NCBI GenBank assembly: GCA_902596745.1
Contig: CACJUZ010000004.1
Span: 36,063 to 100,062, forward strand
Direction: 5' to 3'
DNA length: 64,000 nt
From: an uncultured Pelagibacteraceae bacterium
GTDB lineage: Bacteria > Pseudomonadota > Alphaproteobacteria > Pelagibacterales > Pelagibacteraceae
Below are positions 1-9,598 of the stretch, piece by piece. A program made the position numbers and the translations under genes. The stretch's first letter is position 1. Each line of letters opens with the position of its first letter. Below the pieces are notes generated by a model that saw nothing but the letters and a program-made list of their open reading frames with translations, searched no databases and was not told the origin of the DNA.

Positions 1-1661
1 TTCAAATTTTTAATTAATCCAACACCCCCAATTACTGGTGTAGGGTAAATATTATTATTATTAGTGCCGTTATAGAAAGAAACATTTCCAGATACGACAG
101 GATAATCTAAAAATTCACACGCTTCTTTTATACCAAGTATATTTTCTGCAAATTCTCCCATGATTTCAGGATTTTCTGGGTTTCCAAAATTTAAACAATT
201 AGTAATAGCTATTGGTTTAGCTCCTACAGATATTAAATTTCTCCAACTCTCACACACAATTTGTTTACCACCATTTAAAGGAAATGATTTACAATAATTA
301 GCAGAAGAATCTACAGTAACAGCTATTGCTTTATCCTTATTATGTATTTTAATAATTGCTGCATCTGTTCCAGATCGCTCTATTGTATCGCCCATCACCA
401 TTTGGTCATATTGTTCTGTAACCCATTTTTTATTTGATTGATTTGGTGATGATATTATTTTAAAAAAAGCCTCATCAAAACTTATTTTTTTTAAGTCTTT
501 AAACTTAACTTTTTTACTTTTAAATTTTTTTTTTGTCCACTTTCTATCATATAAAGGAGCATTAGAAGAAAGCGCGTTTATGGGAATTGTTGCTACAATT
601 TCATTTTTAAATTTTAATGATAAATTTTTAGAATTAGTTGTTTTTCCAATTATAACAAAATCAAGATCCCACTTTTTAAAAATTTCACTAGCTTCGTTTT
701 CTTTTCCATCCTCCAAAATTATTAACATTCTCTCTTGGCTTTCGGATAACATCATCTCATAAGGACTCATATTATCTTCTCTACAGGGTACTTTATCTAA
801 ATCTAATTCTATACCTAAATTTCCTTTAAATGCCATTTCAACACTGGATGAGGTTAAACCAGCTGCTCCCATATCCTGTATAGATATAATTGAATCTTTT
901 TTCATCAATTCTAAACAAGCTTCCATCAAAAGTTTTTCTGTAAAGGGATCTCCAACTTGTACAGTTGGTTTTTTGTCTTCAGAATTTTCATCAAACTCTG
1001 CAGACGCCATTGATGCACCATGAATTCCATCTCTTCCTGTTTTGGAACCAACATAAACAACAGGTTTATTTATTCCTTTAGCTTTTGAATAAAAAATTCT
1101 TTTTTTATCCGCTAAACCAACTGCCATGGCGTTAACAAGTATATTCTCGTTGTAAGTGCTGTTAAATTTAGTCTCTCCAGCAACAGTTGGGATACCTATA
1201 CAATTTCCATAACCTCCAATTCCAGATACAACTCCATTTAAAAGATTTTTTGTTTTTTTGTTTTTTGGATCACCGAAATGAATTGAATTTAAAAGCGCTA
1301 TAGGCCTAGCTCCCATTGTAAAAACATCTCTTAATATACCTCCTACCCCTGTCGCTGCTCCTTGATAGGGCTCAATAAAAGATGGATGATTATGACTTTC
1401 AATTTTAAAAACTACAGCATCATCATCACCGATGTCAATTACTCCAGCGTTTTCTCCTGGGCCCTGAATAACATTTTTGTTTTTAATTGGCAATTTTTTT
1501 AAATGTACTTTAGATGATTTGTAAGAACAATGTTCATTCCACATTGCTGAAAAAATACCAAGCTCTAAGATATTTGGCTCTCTATTCAACAATAATTTAA
1601 TCTTGGAATATTCTTCAGATTTTAATCCATGAAAATCAATTATTTCTTTTGTAATTTTCAT
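1..1661 (-). CDS. purL: Phosphoribosylformylglycinamidine synthase subunit II (partial, 3' end outside window)
   Basis: PurL is the ATP-dependent synthetase subunit of FGAM synthase, converting FGAR and glutamine-derived ammonia to FGAM in purine synthesis. Translating the minus strand from the ATG at 1661 gives about 553 residues without a stop, against roughly 730 for the full protein, so the C-terminal quarter lies beyond base 1. Family motifs are visible: [13 protein letters not shown] near the N-terminus, then [15 protein letters not shown] and [10 protein letters not shown], with [10 protein letters not shown] near the left edge. The start overlaps the purQ stop by one base (TAATG), so the two are probably translationally coupled. 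The separate small PurL with PurS and PurQ just upstream is the three-subunit arrangement, unlike the large fused enzyme of enterobacteria. Confidence 0.97.
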   Translation of the reverse strand, partial: MKITKEIIDFHGLKSEEYSKIKLLLNREPNILELGIFSAMWNEHCSYKSSKVHLKKLPIKNKNVIQGPGENAGVIDIGDDDAVVFKIESHNHPSFIEPYQGAATGVGGILRDVFTMGARPIALLNSIHFGDPKNKKTKNLLNGVVSGIGGYGNCIGIPTVAGETKFNSTYNENILVNAMAVGLADKKRIFYSKAKGINKPVVYVGSKTGRDGIHGASMASAEFDENSEDKKPTVQVGDPFTEKLLMEACLELMKKDSIISIQDMGAAGLTSSSVEMAFKGNLGIELDLDKVPCREDNMSPYEMMLSESQERMLIILEDGKENEASEIFKKWDLDFVIIGKTTNSKNLSLKFKNEIVATIPINALSSNAPLYDRKWTKKKFKSKKVKFKDLKKISFDEAFFKIISSPNQSNKKWVTEQYDQMVMGDTIERSGTDAAIIKIHNKDKAIAVTVDSSANYCKSFPLNGGKQIVCESWRNLISVGAKPIAITNCLNFGNPENPEIMGEFAENILGIKEACEFLDYPVVSGNVSFYNGTNNNNIYPTPVIGGVGLIKNL

Positions 1662-2338
1662 TAATTTAAAATACTTGTAAATAAGCCAATACCATCTGTA
1701 TTGCTTATTAAGTTATCTATCATTCTTTCTGGATGAGGCATCATACCTAAAATATTTTTTCCATTATTAAGTATACCTGCAATATTATTTATAGAACCAT
1801 TAGGGTTTGTACTGTCATTAATTAAGCCATTTTTATTACAATACTTGAACGGTATAAGCTCCTTGTCTTCTAGTTCTTTTAAATGGTCTTTTTGTGTAAA
1901 ATAATTACCTTCATTATGAGCAATATTTAATCTTATAATATTATTTTTTTTATAGTTTTTACAAAATTTATTATTATTGTTTGTTACTTTTAAATAAACA
2001 TCTTTTGAAATAAATTTTAAATCTTTATTTCTTAATAACGCGCCTTTAAGAAGGCCAGTTTCAATAAGTATTTGAAAACCATTACATATTCCTAAAATTA
2101 GGCAACCAGAATTAGCTGCTTTTATTACCTCATTTAAAATATTAGATTTTGCAGCAATTGCACCAGATCTTAAATAGTCACCATAAGAAAAACCTCCGGG
2201 GATAACAATTAAATCTGATTTGGGTAATTCATTATCTTTATGCCAAACCATTTTATTTTTAAATTGCAGTTTTGTGAGTGCAGTCGCTATATCTCTATCA
2301 CAGTTTGATCCAGGAAAAACTATAACTGAAGAATTCAT
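1661..2338 (-). CDS. purQ: Phosphoribosylformylglycinamidine synthase subunit I (glutaminase)
   Basis: PurQ hydrolyses glutamine and passes ammonia to PurL. The 225-aa protein is a single class I glutamine amidotransferase domain. The nucleophile is C85 in [10 protein letters not shown], and the His/Glu of the triad are H202 and E204 in MPHPER. The N-terminal [12 protein letters not shown] is typical of PurQ. Length matches stand-alone PurQ. The gene overlaps purS upstream and purL downstream by one base each, so the three complex subunits are made from one tightly coupled message. No unusual feature is visible. Confidence 0.98.
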   Translation of the reverse strand: MNSSVIVFPGSNCDRDIATALTKLQFKNKMVWHKDNELPKSDLIVIPGGFSYGDYLRSGAIAAKSNILNEVIKAANSGCLILGICNGFQILIETGLLKGALLRNKDLKFISKDVYLKVTNNNNKFCKNYKKNNIIRLNIAHNEGNYFTQKDHLKELEDKELIPFKYCNKNGLINDSTNPNGSINNIAGILNNGKNILGMMPHPERMIDNLISNTDGIGLFTSILN

Positions 2339-2577
2339 TATATTTTTATTATTTTATATTGCTCTATAATTAAATTAACTAAAAGCTTTTTACACATATT
2401 TTCTATTGCACTTTTAGCTTTTTTTTCATCTGACTCATTTAATTCTATCTCTATATATTTACCTTGTCTTAAATTTTTTAAGGAATTTATACCCATATTC
2501 TGTAATGTCTGTTCAATTACTTTTCCTTGTGGATCAAGAACATCTTTCTTTAAAGTTATGATTACTGCAAATTTCAA
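2338..2577 (-). CDS. purS: Phosphoribosylformylglycinamidine synthase, PurS subunit
   Basis: PurS is the small structural subunit that bridges PurL and PurQ in the three-part FGAM synthase. The 79-aa length and the pattern VLDPQGKVIEQTLQNMG, then a LRQGKYIEIEL strand, are characteristic. It sits exactly where expected, one base after purC and overlapping purQ by one base. The protein has no catalytic residues of its own; it dimerises and helps form the ammonia channel (family knowledge). Confidence 0.97.
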   Translation of the reverse strand: MKFAVIITLKKDVLDPQGKVIEQTLQNMGINSLKNLRQGKYIEIELNESDEKKAKSAIENMCKKLLVNLIIEQYKIIKI

Positions 2578-2578
2578 A

Positions 2579-3370
2579 TTATTTTTTTTTGAATTTAATT
2601 GAACTTTGTTTATTGAAATTTACTTCTTTCACATTAGCTATTTCTGGCATAATACCAAGTCTTCGAGCCACTTCTTGATAACCCTCAATTATATTACCCA
2701 GATCTTTTCTGAACCTATCTTTATCTAATTTTTTCTCAGTTTTTGCGTCCCATAGTCTACAAGTATCTGGACTTATTTCATCAGCTAAAACTATTTCATT
2801 TTCACCTTTGTCTTTATTCCATGATTTCCCATATTCTATTTTGAAATCTACTAACTTAATACCTATCCCTTTAAATAAACCTATTAAAATATCATTAATT
2901 CTTAATGTCATTTTATCAATCTTTTTTATTTCCTCTTTTGTAGCCCAATCAAAAGTAAAAATATGTTCTTTGGATACAATAGGGTCTTGCAAATCATCGT
3001 TTTTTAAACAGTATTCTAACAGAGGTTTTTCTAGAGTGGTTCCTTCAGGTATTCCAAGTCTTTTTGTTAAAGATCCACTAGCAACATTCCTTACAATAAA
3101 TTCAAGCGGGATTATTTCGGCACGTCTTATTAACTGTTCGCGCATATTGAGCCTTTTGATAAAATGGGTTTTTATTCCACATTGAGCTAGACTTGTTAAA
3201 AGATACTCCGATATTCTATTATTTAAGACTCCCTTACCCTCAATTTTAGATTTTTTAAGATTATTAAATGCGGTTGCATCATCTTTAAAGTGCTGAATAA
3301 CTACATACTTGTCATTAGTAGAATAAATTATTTTTGCTTTTCCCTCGTAAAGTTTTTTACCTTTATTCAT
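2579..3370 (-). CDS. purC: Phosphoribosylaminoimidazole-succinocarboxamide synthase (SAICAR synthase)
   Basis: PurC joins CAIR and aspartate using ATP to make SAICAR. The 263-aa protein begins with KKLYEGKAKIIYSTND, the usual ATP-binding start, and contains IPLEFIVRNVASGSL, plus LVDFKIEYG and the substrate loop LADEISPDTCRLWD. A lysine-rich tail (KFKKK) ends the protein. Length is normal for bacterial PurC (about 240-260). The ATG at 3370 lies 6 bases after the purB stop and its stop is one base before purS, so it belongs to the same operon. Confidence 0.97.
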   Translation of the reverse strand: MNKGKKLYEGKAKIIYSTNDKYVVIQHFKDDATAFNNLKKSKIEGKGVLNNRISEYLLTSLAQCGIKTHFIKRLNMREQLIRRAEIIPLEFIVRNVASGSLTKRLGIPEGTTLEKPLLEYCLKNDDLQDPIVSKEHIFTFDWATKEEIKKIDKMTLRINDILIGLFKGIGIKLVDFKIEYGKSWNKDKGENEIVLADEISPDTCRLWDAKTEKKLDKDRFRKDLGNIIEGYQEVARRLGIMPEIANVKEVNFNKQSSIKFKKK

Positions 3371-3376
3371 ATAAGA

Positions 3377-4672
3377 TTATTTTTTTAATGCTCTTCTAAA
3401 AATTATATTAATTTTTTTAGAATGATAACCTAAATCAAACAATTTTTTCAATTTATTAACAGGTATTTTTTTAATAATTCTTTGATCTTTTATTAAATTG
3501 TCAAAAAAAGAAGTATTATTTTTCCATGTTAACATAGCATTTTTCTGTACTATCGAATAAGCTTGCTCCCTTGTAAAACCATTAGAGGTAAGCTCTAAAA
3601 GCACTCTTTGAGAAAAAAATAAACCATTGGTTAAGTTAAGATTTCTTTTCATATTCTTTGGATAAATATTCAAATTCTTGATAACATCGTTTAGCCTTAC
3701 TAAAGCAAAATCTAAAGCAATAGTAGTGTCAGGTCCAATATTTCGTTCCACAGAAGAATGTGAGATATCTCTTTCATGCCACAAAGCAACATTTTCTAAA
3801 GCTGGAATAATATTTGCACGAATTAATCTTGCTAGTCCAGTTAGATTTTCACTTAATACAGGATTTTTTTTATGAGGCATTGCAGAAGAACCTTTTTGCT
3901 TTTTACCGAAAAACTCCTCTACTTCTAAAACTTCTGTTCGTTGAAGATGTCTTATCTCTGTCGCAAATCTTTCAACAGAACTTGCAACAATTGCTAAGGT
4001 AGAGAAAAATTGGGCATGACGGTCTCGAGGAATAATTTGAGTTGATATGGGTTCGATTTTTAATTTCAATTTTTTAGCAACATAAGATTCTATTTTTGGA
4101 TTTATATTTGCAAAAGTTCCAACTGCACCAGATATTGCACATGTTGATATTTCGTTAATAGAGTCTTCAAGTCTTTTTTTATTTCTTAAAAACTCTTGAT
4201 AAAATGTTAACATTTTAAATCCAAAGGTAATTGGCTCTGCATGAATACCATGACTTCTACCTATACAAACCGTAAACTTGTGTTTATTAGCTTGTTTTTT
4301 TATGGATAATAATAAATTGTCCAAATCCTTAATAAGAATTTTTCCGGCTTGATTTAATTGCAAGTTAAAACATGTGTCTAAAACATCAGATGAAGTCATA
4401 CCTTTATGAAGGTATTTTGCCTCTTTTCCAACCTTCTCAGTTATTGAAGTTAAAAAAGCAATGACATCATGCTTTACTTTTTTTTCAATTTCAAAAATTC
4501 TTTTAGGATTTATTTTAGCTTTTTTACTAACTTTTTTTGATACTCCTCTTGGAATAATTCCAAATTTTTCCATCGCCTCTGCAGCTGCTAATTCTATTTT
4601 TAGCCAAATAGAGTATTTGTTATAATCACTCCAAATATTAGTTAATTCTGCTCTAGAATATCTTTCTATCAT
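3377..4672 (-). CDS. purB: Adenylosuccinate lyase
   Basis: PurB cleaves SAICAR to AICAR and adenylosuccinate to AMP, releasing fumarate. The 431-aa protein has the fumarase/aspartase-superfamily signature GSSAMPHKKNP at about residues 261-271, the flexible catalytic loop, and the GRSHGIHAEP segment with H141. It starts MIERYSRAELTNIW, the common start of the bacterial 430-aa class. The start codon overlaps the map stop by one base (TAATG). The operon brings together four late purine steps with map and sfsA upstream. Confidence 0.97.
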   Translation of the reverse strand: MIERYSRAELTNIWSDYNKYSIWLKIELAAAEAMEKFGIIPRGVSKKVSKKAKINPKRIFEIEKKVKHDVIAFLTSITEKVGKEAKYLHKGMTSSDVLDTCFNLQLNQAGKILIKDLDNLLLSIKKQANKHKFTVCIGRSHGIHAEPITFGFKMLTFYQEFLRNKKRLEDSINEISTCAISGAVGTFANINPKIESYVAKKLKLKIEPISTQIIPRDRHAQFFSTLAIVASSVERFATEIRHLQRTEVLEVEEFFGKKQKGSSAMPHKKNPVLSENLTGLARLIRANIIPALENVALWHERDISHSSVERNIGPDTTIALDFALVRLNDVIKNLNIYPKNMKRNLNLTNGLFFSQRVLLELTSNGFTREQAYSIVQKNAMLTWKNNTSFFDNLIKDQRIIKKIPVNKLKKLFDLGYHSKKINIIFRRALKK

Positions 4673-5433
4673 TATAAATTTGGAGGAAAGTTTAAACCTT
4701 TCTTGGATAAGGTAAAAATTTCGTATCCATCTTTAGTTACACCAACAGTGTGTTCAAATTGTGCTGATAAGGATTTGTCTTTTGTTACTGCTGTCCAACC
4801 GTCTTTTAAAGTTTTTGTTTCGAATTTTCCAGAGTTAATCATTGGTTCTACTGTAAATATCATTCCCTCTTTAAGTTCTTGACCAGATTCCCTTTCACCG
4901 TAATGAAGAACATTTGGACTTTCGTGGAATTTTTTACCAATTCCATGTCCACAAAAATCTCTTACAACTGAAAAACCTTCAGCCTCAACAATATTTTGTA
5001 TTGTGTAACCTATATTTCCTATTTTTGTATTTGCTTTTATTGTTTTAATTGCTGCCATCATTGCGTCATAAGTAATTTTTATTAGTTTTTTTGCTTTAAC
5101 AGAGCATTCTCCAACAATAAACATTCTACTTGTGTCACCGTGCCAGCCATCTTTAATTGCTGTAACATCTACATTTATTATATCACCTTCGTTTAAAATT
5201 TTATCTGATGGAATACCGTGACAAACAACATGATTAGATGAGGTACAACAAGATTTTGGATATCCTCTATAATATAATGGTGCTGAAAAAGCCTTATGAT
5301 CATTAATATATTGATAACACAATTTATCAATTTCTAAAGTACTTATCCCAGGCTTAATTATACCATCCACTTCATCTAAAGCACCAGCCGCGATCGATCC
5401 GGCTATTTTTGTTTTTTCGAAACTTTCAATCAT
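4672..5433 (-). CDS. map: Methionine aminopeptidase, type I
   Basis: This cytosolic metalloprotease removes the initiator methionine from new proteins. The 253-aa protein carries all five metal ligands at family spacing: D89, D100, H163, E196 and E227 (in INVDVT, WHGDTS, CGHGIG, VEPMI and FEHTV). The N-terminal H71-72 region (VVCHGIP) supplies the substrate-binding His. There is no N-terminal zinc-finger extension, so it is the simple bacterial form. Its ATG overlaps the sfsA stop by four bases and its stop overlaps the purB start, so it is translationally coupled on both sides. Confidence 0.97.
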   Translation of the reverse strand: MIESFEKTKIAGSIAAGALDEVDGIIKPGISTLEIDKLCYQYINDHKAFSAPLYYRGYPKSCCTSSNHVVCHGIPSDKILNEGDIINVDVTAIKDGWHGDTSRMFIVGECSVKAKKLIKITYDAMMAAIKTIKANTKIGNIGYTIQNIVEAEGFSVVRDFCGHGIGKKFHESPNVLHYGERESGQELKEGMIFTVEPMINSGKFETKTLKDGWTAVTKDKSLSAQFEHTVGVTKDGYEIFTLSKKGLNFPPNL

Positions 5434-6125
5434 TTTATAAAATTAATTTTGCTATTAATTATTATTCCTTTTGGTAAAAACTTACAATCGTAGCAAATAA
5501 CTTTTAGATTATTTTTTAATGCAAATGTTAATAATTTTTTATATTTTGGGTCTATGTCCTCTGCAATCTTAAATTTATTACAATCTTCTCTTTGTATAAT
5601 AAAAGCTAGATAGATATCAAAACCTTTTTTTTTTGCCTCTATTAATTCATTAATATGTTTTAAACCCCTGTCAGTTATAGCGTCCGGAAATTCAGCAAGT
5701 CCTTTTATTCTTGATAAAGTTACATTTTTTACTTCTATAAAAGTGCCTTTGTTGTTATTTTTAATAAAAAAATCAAATCTAGTATTTTTATTAAATTTTT
5801 TTTCTCTAAATAATACATCGGACTTTTTAAAGTTTATTACTTTACCACTCAATAAAGCTTCATAAAAAATTTTATTAGTAAGATGGGTGTTTATTCCAAC
5901 TTTTTTTCCATTTATTTCTATTATTTGAAGAGTGTATTTAAGTTTCCTTTTTATATCATTCGTTTCAGTAAACCAAACTTTATTACCTTTTTCTAATAGA
6001 CCCATCATAGAGCCAGTATTAGGACAATGCGCAGTAATAACTTTATTATTGACTTTTATATCAACAAAAAATCTTTTATATCTTTTAATTAATACTCCTG
6101 CTATTAATTCATTTTCAAAAATCAT
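5430..6125 (-). CDS. sfsA: SfsA family protein (sugar fermentation stimulation homologue; DNA/RNA nuclease-like fold)
   Basis: The 231-aa product matches the SfsA family throughout: an OB-like N-terminal part with TAHCPNTGSMMGL, then a nuclease-like core with FDFFIKNNNKGTFIEVKNVT and FPDAITDRGLKH, where the D, E-x-K arrangement resembles a PD-(D/E)xK active site. The exact cellular role is not settled; SfsA was first linked to maltose metabolism in E. coli. It is the first gene of the purine/map operon and is only 15 bases from the divergent gene at 6141, so its promoter must overlap that gene's start region. Confidence 0.93.
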   Translation of the reverse strand: MIFENELIAGVLIKRYKRFFVDIKVNNKVITAHCPNTGSMMGLLEKGNKVWFTETNDIKRKLKYTLQIIEINGKKVGINTHLTNKIFYEALLSGKVINFKKSDVLFREKKFNKNTRFDFFIKNNNKGTFIEVKNVTLSRIKGLAEFPDAITDRGLKHINELIEAKKKGFDIYLAFIIQREDCNKFKIAEDIDPKYKKLLTFALKNNLKVICYDCKFLPKGIIINSKINFIK

Positions 6126-6140
6126 ATATAATTTTTTACT

Positions 6141-6896
6141 ATGAAGAAAAATTTAAAAAAAGTAAATGCAGCTATTTTAGTCATCGGTAATGAAATTTTA
6201 TCAGGCAGAACTCAAGATTTGAACGTATCTTTTATATCAAAATGGCTTAATGAAAAAAATGGTATATCTGTTAAAGAAGTAAGAGTAATTCCTGATGAAG
6301 AAAAAATAATTATTAAAACAACAAATGATTTAAGAAAAAAATTCAATTATGTTTTTACAACTGGGGGAATAGGACCCACTCATGATGATATAACTGCAAA
6401 ATCAATATCCAAAGTATTTAAAGTCAAATATGAATATCACACCGAGGCTTTTGAAATATTAAAAGAATATTATGGAAATAAAAATTTTAATGATGGTAGG
6501 AAAAAAATGAGTAAAATGCCCAAAGGATCAAATCTTATTTATAATCCATCTAGTGCAGCTCCGGGCTTTAAGATCAAAAATGTTTTTTGCCTCCCAGGGG
6601 TGCCTTTGATTTTAAAATCAATGATACATAATTGTTCTAGATATCTTAACAAAGGGTCAAAGGTATATAGCGACTCAATTAATTTAATAACTGTTGAAAG
6701 CAATATTTCAAAACAATTAGAAAAAATACAAAAAAAATTTAGAAAAGATATTGATATAGGAAGCTACCCTTTTTTTAGGCTTGGGAGAGTAGGAGTATCT
6801 ATAGTTTTAAGGTCTCAAAAAAAACATAAAATTGCTTTATGTAAAAAAGAAATTTTGAAAAATATTGTAAAAAAGAAAAATATATTAAAAGTATGA
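6141..6896 (+). CDS. CinA N-terminal-like / MoaB-Mog domain protein
   Basis: The 251-aa product is one MoCF/CinA-type domain: AAILVIGNEILSGRTQDLN at the N-terminus, FTTGGIGPTHDDITAKSI in the middle and AAPGFKIKNVFCLPGVP later. These match the N-terminal (COG1058) domain of CinA, which in characterised members has ADP-ribose / NMN-related pyrophosphatase activity. The C-terminal nicotinamide-nucleotide amidase domain is absent, as in many short homologues. It is the first gene of a plus-strand run, and its ATGA overlap couples it to the glycosyltransferase at 6893. The substrate in this organism is not evident; a molybdopterin role is unlikely without other moa genes in view. Confidence 0.85.
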   Translation: MKKNLKKVNAAILVIGNEILSGRTQDLNVSFISKWLNEKNGISVKEVRVIPDEEKIIIKTTNDLRKKFNYVFTTGGIGPTHDDITAKSISKVFKVKYEYHTEAFEILKEYYGNKNFNDGRKKMSKMPKGSNLIYNPSSAAPGFKIKNVFCLPGVPLILKSMIHNCSRYLNKGSKVYSDSINLITVESNISKQLEKIQKKFRKDIDIGSYPFFRLGRVGVSIVLRSQKKHKIALCKKEILKNIVKKKNILKV

Positions 6897-7783
6897 AAAT
6901 TTTCGATTGCTTCATGTATTATGATGAAGAAACAGTCCTAGATCTTAGATTTAATATCTTAGATAAATATATCGATCAGTTTGTTGTCGTTGAAAGTAAG
7001 TTCACTCATAGTGGTGAGAAAAGAAAATTGTTGTTTGATATTAACAAATATTCAAAATTTAAAAAAAAAATAAATTACGTAATATTAAATAAAGAACCAG
7101 ACAATTTAGAAATTATAAACAAAGAAGACTCTTTTGATAAAAAAAACTCAAAATATATAATGAATGCACTAAAGCGAGAAAACTTTCAAAGAAATTCAAT
7201 TACACAAGGTATAAAAAATGCGAGTCCAAATGACCTGATTTTAATATCGGATGTTGATGAAATTCCGAATTTAGAACAACTAAATGCTAGTGACATCAAA
7301 AACGAAATAATTTTATTTAAACAAAATTTTTATTATTATAAATTTAATTTAAAGCTTGAAGACATGCCTTGGTTTGGAACAAAAGCGTGTAAATATAAAA
7401 TTCTTAAGTCACCTCAATGGTTAAGAAATATTAAGGGTAAAAATTATCCTTTTTGGAGAATAGATGTTTTATTTTCTGATAAAAAATATTCAAATATTAA
7501 ATTTATTGAAAATGGAGGTTGGCATTTTTCTAATATGAAAACTCCAGCTGAAATAGAAAAAAAAATGAAAACTTATTTGCATCATAGAGAATACGATATT
7601 AAACCTTTAGGCACAGATAAGATAAAAGAAATTATTAAAAATAAAAAATCAATATACAATTTAAGAGCAGATATGAAGTCTGAAAAAATTGATGGAACAC
7701 AAGATCTTGTAACAACAGATGGAAATGAATTACCTGAATTTATAAAAGAAAATAAAGAAAAGTTTTCAAACTGGATTGATTAA
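6893..7783 (+). CDS. Glycosyltransferase family 17-like protein
   Basis: The 296-aa protein starts MKIFDCFMYYDEETVLDLRF and continues FVVVESKFTHSGEKRKL, the hallmark start of GT17 (the family of eukaryotic beta-1,4-mannosyl-glycoprotein GlcNAc-transferase, with many bacterial members). A likely metal/nucleotide-sugar binding stretch is LILISDVDEIPN, a DxD-type motif, near residue 120. No signal peptide or membrane segment is seen, so it probably acts in the cytoplasm or at the inner membrane face on an unknown acceptor. It overlaps the CinA-like gene by four bases and touches the next glycosyltransferase gene, suggesting one surface-glycan or glycolipid unit. Acceptor and donor cannot be predicted. 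Confidence 0.85.
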   Translation: MKIFDCFMYYDEETVLDLRFNILDKYIDQFVVVESKFTHSGEKRKLLFDINKYSKFKKKINYVILNKEPDNLEIINKEDSFDKKNSKYIMNALKRENFQRNSITQGIKNASPNDLILISDVDEIPNLEQLNASDIKNEIILFKQNFYYYKFNLKLEDMPWFGTKACKYKILKSPQWLRNIKGKNYPFWRIDVLFSDKKYSNIKFIENGGWHFSNMKTPAEIEKKMKTYLHHREYDIKPLGTDKIKEIIKNKKSIYNLRADMKSEKIDGTQDLVTTDGNELPEFIKENKEKFSNWID

Positions 7784-8695
7784 ATGAATAAAAAAACAAT
7801 CATAACTCTTGCAGACTCAACTTACTTTCCGTTACTTGAAGAGCTGGTAAATTCAATTAGAAAATTTAAAGAAAGTGCAGATACTGATATTTGTGTTTTA
7901 GATGCTGGTTTAAATTCTTCACAAATTGAAAAAATAAGTAGCTCAGTCGACGAAATTAAAAAAGCAGAGTGGGATATAGAAGTTCCTTTTCATAAAAAAA
8001 AAAAGGAATGGTTGAAAAGTCAGGTATCAAGAGCTTTTCTTCCAAAATACTTTCCCAATTATGAAAAATATTTATGGATCGATTGTGATGCTTGGGTAAA
8101 TTCATGGAATTGTATTGAGAATTATTTTAAAGCTTGTGAAAATAATAAATTAGCTATTACTCAGTCTATAGGTCCAGGATATAGAAGCCTAGCAAAAGTA
8201 AATTGGATATTTGGTAAGTTTGCAGCAATTAAAACTCAAAACTACAAACATGCAAAGATGTCGGGTGTTTCAGAAAATGATGCAAGAAAATTAGCATTTG
8301 CTCCTCATTTAAATATTGGTGTTTTTTCTTTAATGAAAAATTCTTTATGTTGGGAAACCTGGCAAAAAAATTTAAAAAAAGTATTACTTAAAGGACGTAT
8401 ATTTGGATCTGAAGGTTTGGCAATTAATATGTCAGTTTATTTAGATAATGTTCCAACGGAATTTTTACCTATTAGTCACAATTGGATCACTAGCCATTTA
8501 CTTCCAATTTACGATGAAAAAAATAAAACATTTAAAGAACCTAATATACCTAATAATGAGATAGGAATTATGCATTTAGCAGCTGGTATATGGAAGAATG
8601 GGACAGATATGAGAGTTGATAAAAATATTAAGATAAATATAAAGTCATTAGAGGGAAAAACTTTAGAAAAAAGCTTAAGAAACTTAGATAATTAA
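7784..8695 (+). CDS. Putative glycosyltransferase with DxD motif (GT-A, GT8-like)
   Basis: The 303-aa protein begins KKTIITLADSTYFPLLEELV, a GT-A style nucleotide-binding strand and helix, and has YLWIDCDAWVN near residues 93-103, a clear D-x-D metal-binding motif. Later segments HLNIGVFSL and GSEGLAIN are consistent with GT8-like acceptor regions, but the match to a named family is weak. There are no membrane segments. The ATG follows the stop of the GT17-like gene directly, so the two are cotranscribed and may act on the same glycan. The product is unknown. Confidence 0.65.
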   Translation: MNKKTIITLADSTYFPLLEELVNSIRKFKESADTDICVLDAGLNSSQIEKISSSVDEIKKAEWDIEVPFHKKKKEWLKSQVSRAFLPKYFPNYEKYLWIDCDAWVNSWNCIENYFKACENNKLAITQSIGPGYRSLAKVNWIFGKFAAIKTQNYKHAKMSGVSENDARKLAFAPHLNIGVFSLMKNSLCWETWQKNLKKVLLKGRIFGSEGLAINMSVYLDNVPTEFLPISHNWITSHLLPIYDEKNKTFKEPNIPNNEIGIMHLAAGIWKNGTDMRVDKNIKINIKSLEGKTLEKSLRNLDN

Positions 8696-8699
8696 AAAT

Positions 8700-9542
8700 A
8701 TGAAACTTTGTAGAATAGGTGAACTAGGCAAGGAAAAACCAGCAGTAATAGATAATGATGGTTCTTACAAAGATCTATCTGGTATAATATCTGATCTCAA
8801 TCCTGAAAATTTAAATTTCGAAACTATCGAAAAGATAAAAAAACTAAATATTAAAGATTTACCAATTCTTGATGCTAATTCTAGAATAGGTGCTTGCGTT
8901 AAAAATCCATCAAAATTTTTGGGGATTGGTCTGAATTTTAAAGATCATGCAAAGGAGCAAAACTTACCTATACCAAAAGAGCCAATTATCTTTTCAAAAT
9001 TTACTAATTGTATTGTAGGACCAAATGATGACATAGAAGTTCCAAAAAACTCAAATCATACTGACTGGGAAGTTGAAATTGGATTTGTGATGGGAAAAAA
9101 AGCAAAATACGTTGAAGAAAAAAAAGCACTTGATTATGTTCTTGGTTTTTTTCTTGTTACTGATGTAAGTGAAAGAGAGTTTCAAAAAAATAAAGGTCTC
9201 ACATGGGACAAAGGTAAAGGTTTTGATACATTTGGACCAATTGGACCATACATACTTACAAAAGATGAAGTTAAAGACTACAATAACTTAAATATGTTCT
9301 TAGATGTAAATGGTGAGAGAATGCAAACCGGAAATACCAAAGAAATGATATTTAATATAGAGCAACTAGTTTCTTATATGAGCCACTGTATGACTTTATA
9401 TCCAGGTGACATATGTTGTACCGGAACACCAAATGGTGTAGGGGAAAATATGAAACCACCTAGATTTTTAAAAGGAGGTGAAGAACTTATCCTAGGAATA
9501 GATAAATTAGGAAATCAAAAACATAAAGTTGTAAAAGGTTAA
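8700..9542 (+). CDS. Fumarylacetoacetate hydrolase (FAH) family protein
   Basis: The 280-aa protein fits the bacterial FAH family (hydrolases, hydratases and decarboxylases of 2-keto acids and acylpyruvates). An N-terminal cap of about 70 residues precedes the catalytic domain. The metal site is seen as DWEVEIGFVMGKKAKYV (the E-x-E pair) and VTDVSEREFQ (Asp), and substrate-loop features such as GKGFDTFGPIGPY and TGTPNGVGENMKPP follow. The last is typical of the ureidoglycolate lyase / 2-hydroxyhepta-2,4-diene-1,7-dioate isomerase annotation group. The true substrate cannot be told. The gene starts 4 bases after the glycosyltransferase and is probably cotranscribed. Confidence 0.88.
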   Translation: MKLCRIGELGKEKPAVIDNDGSYKDLSGIISDLNPENLNFETIEKIKKLNIKDLPILDANSRIGACVKNPSKFLGIGLNFKDHAKEQNLPIPKEPIIFSKFTNCIVGPNDDIEVPKNSNHTDWEVEIGFVMGKKAKYVEEKKALDYVLGFFLVTDVSEREFQKNKGLTWDKGKGFDTFGPIGPYILTKDEVKDYNNLNMFLDVNGERMQTGNTKEMIFNIEQLVSYMSHCMTLYPGDICCTGTPNGVGENMKPPRFLKGGEELILGIDKLGNQKHKVVKG

Positions 9543-9598
9543 AGTATGACAGTTTGTTACATTCAATAAATCCATAATTTTTTTTATATTATTAAGAC

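Noticed and set aside
580..762. 60-aa plus-strand ORF
   Set aside because: Antisense to purL, which is well supported.
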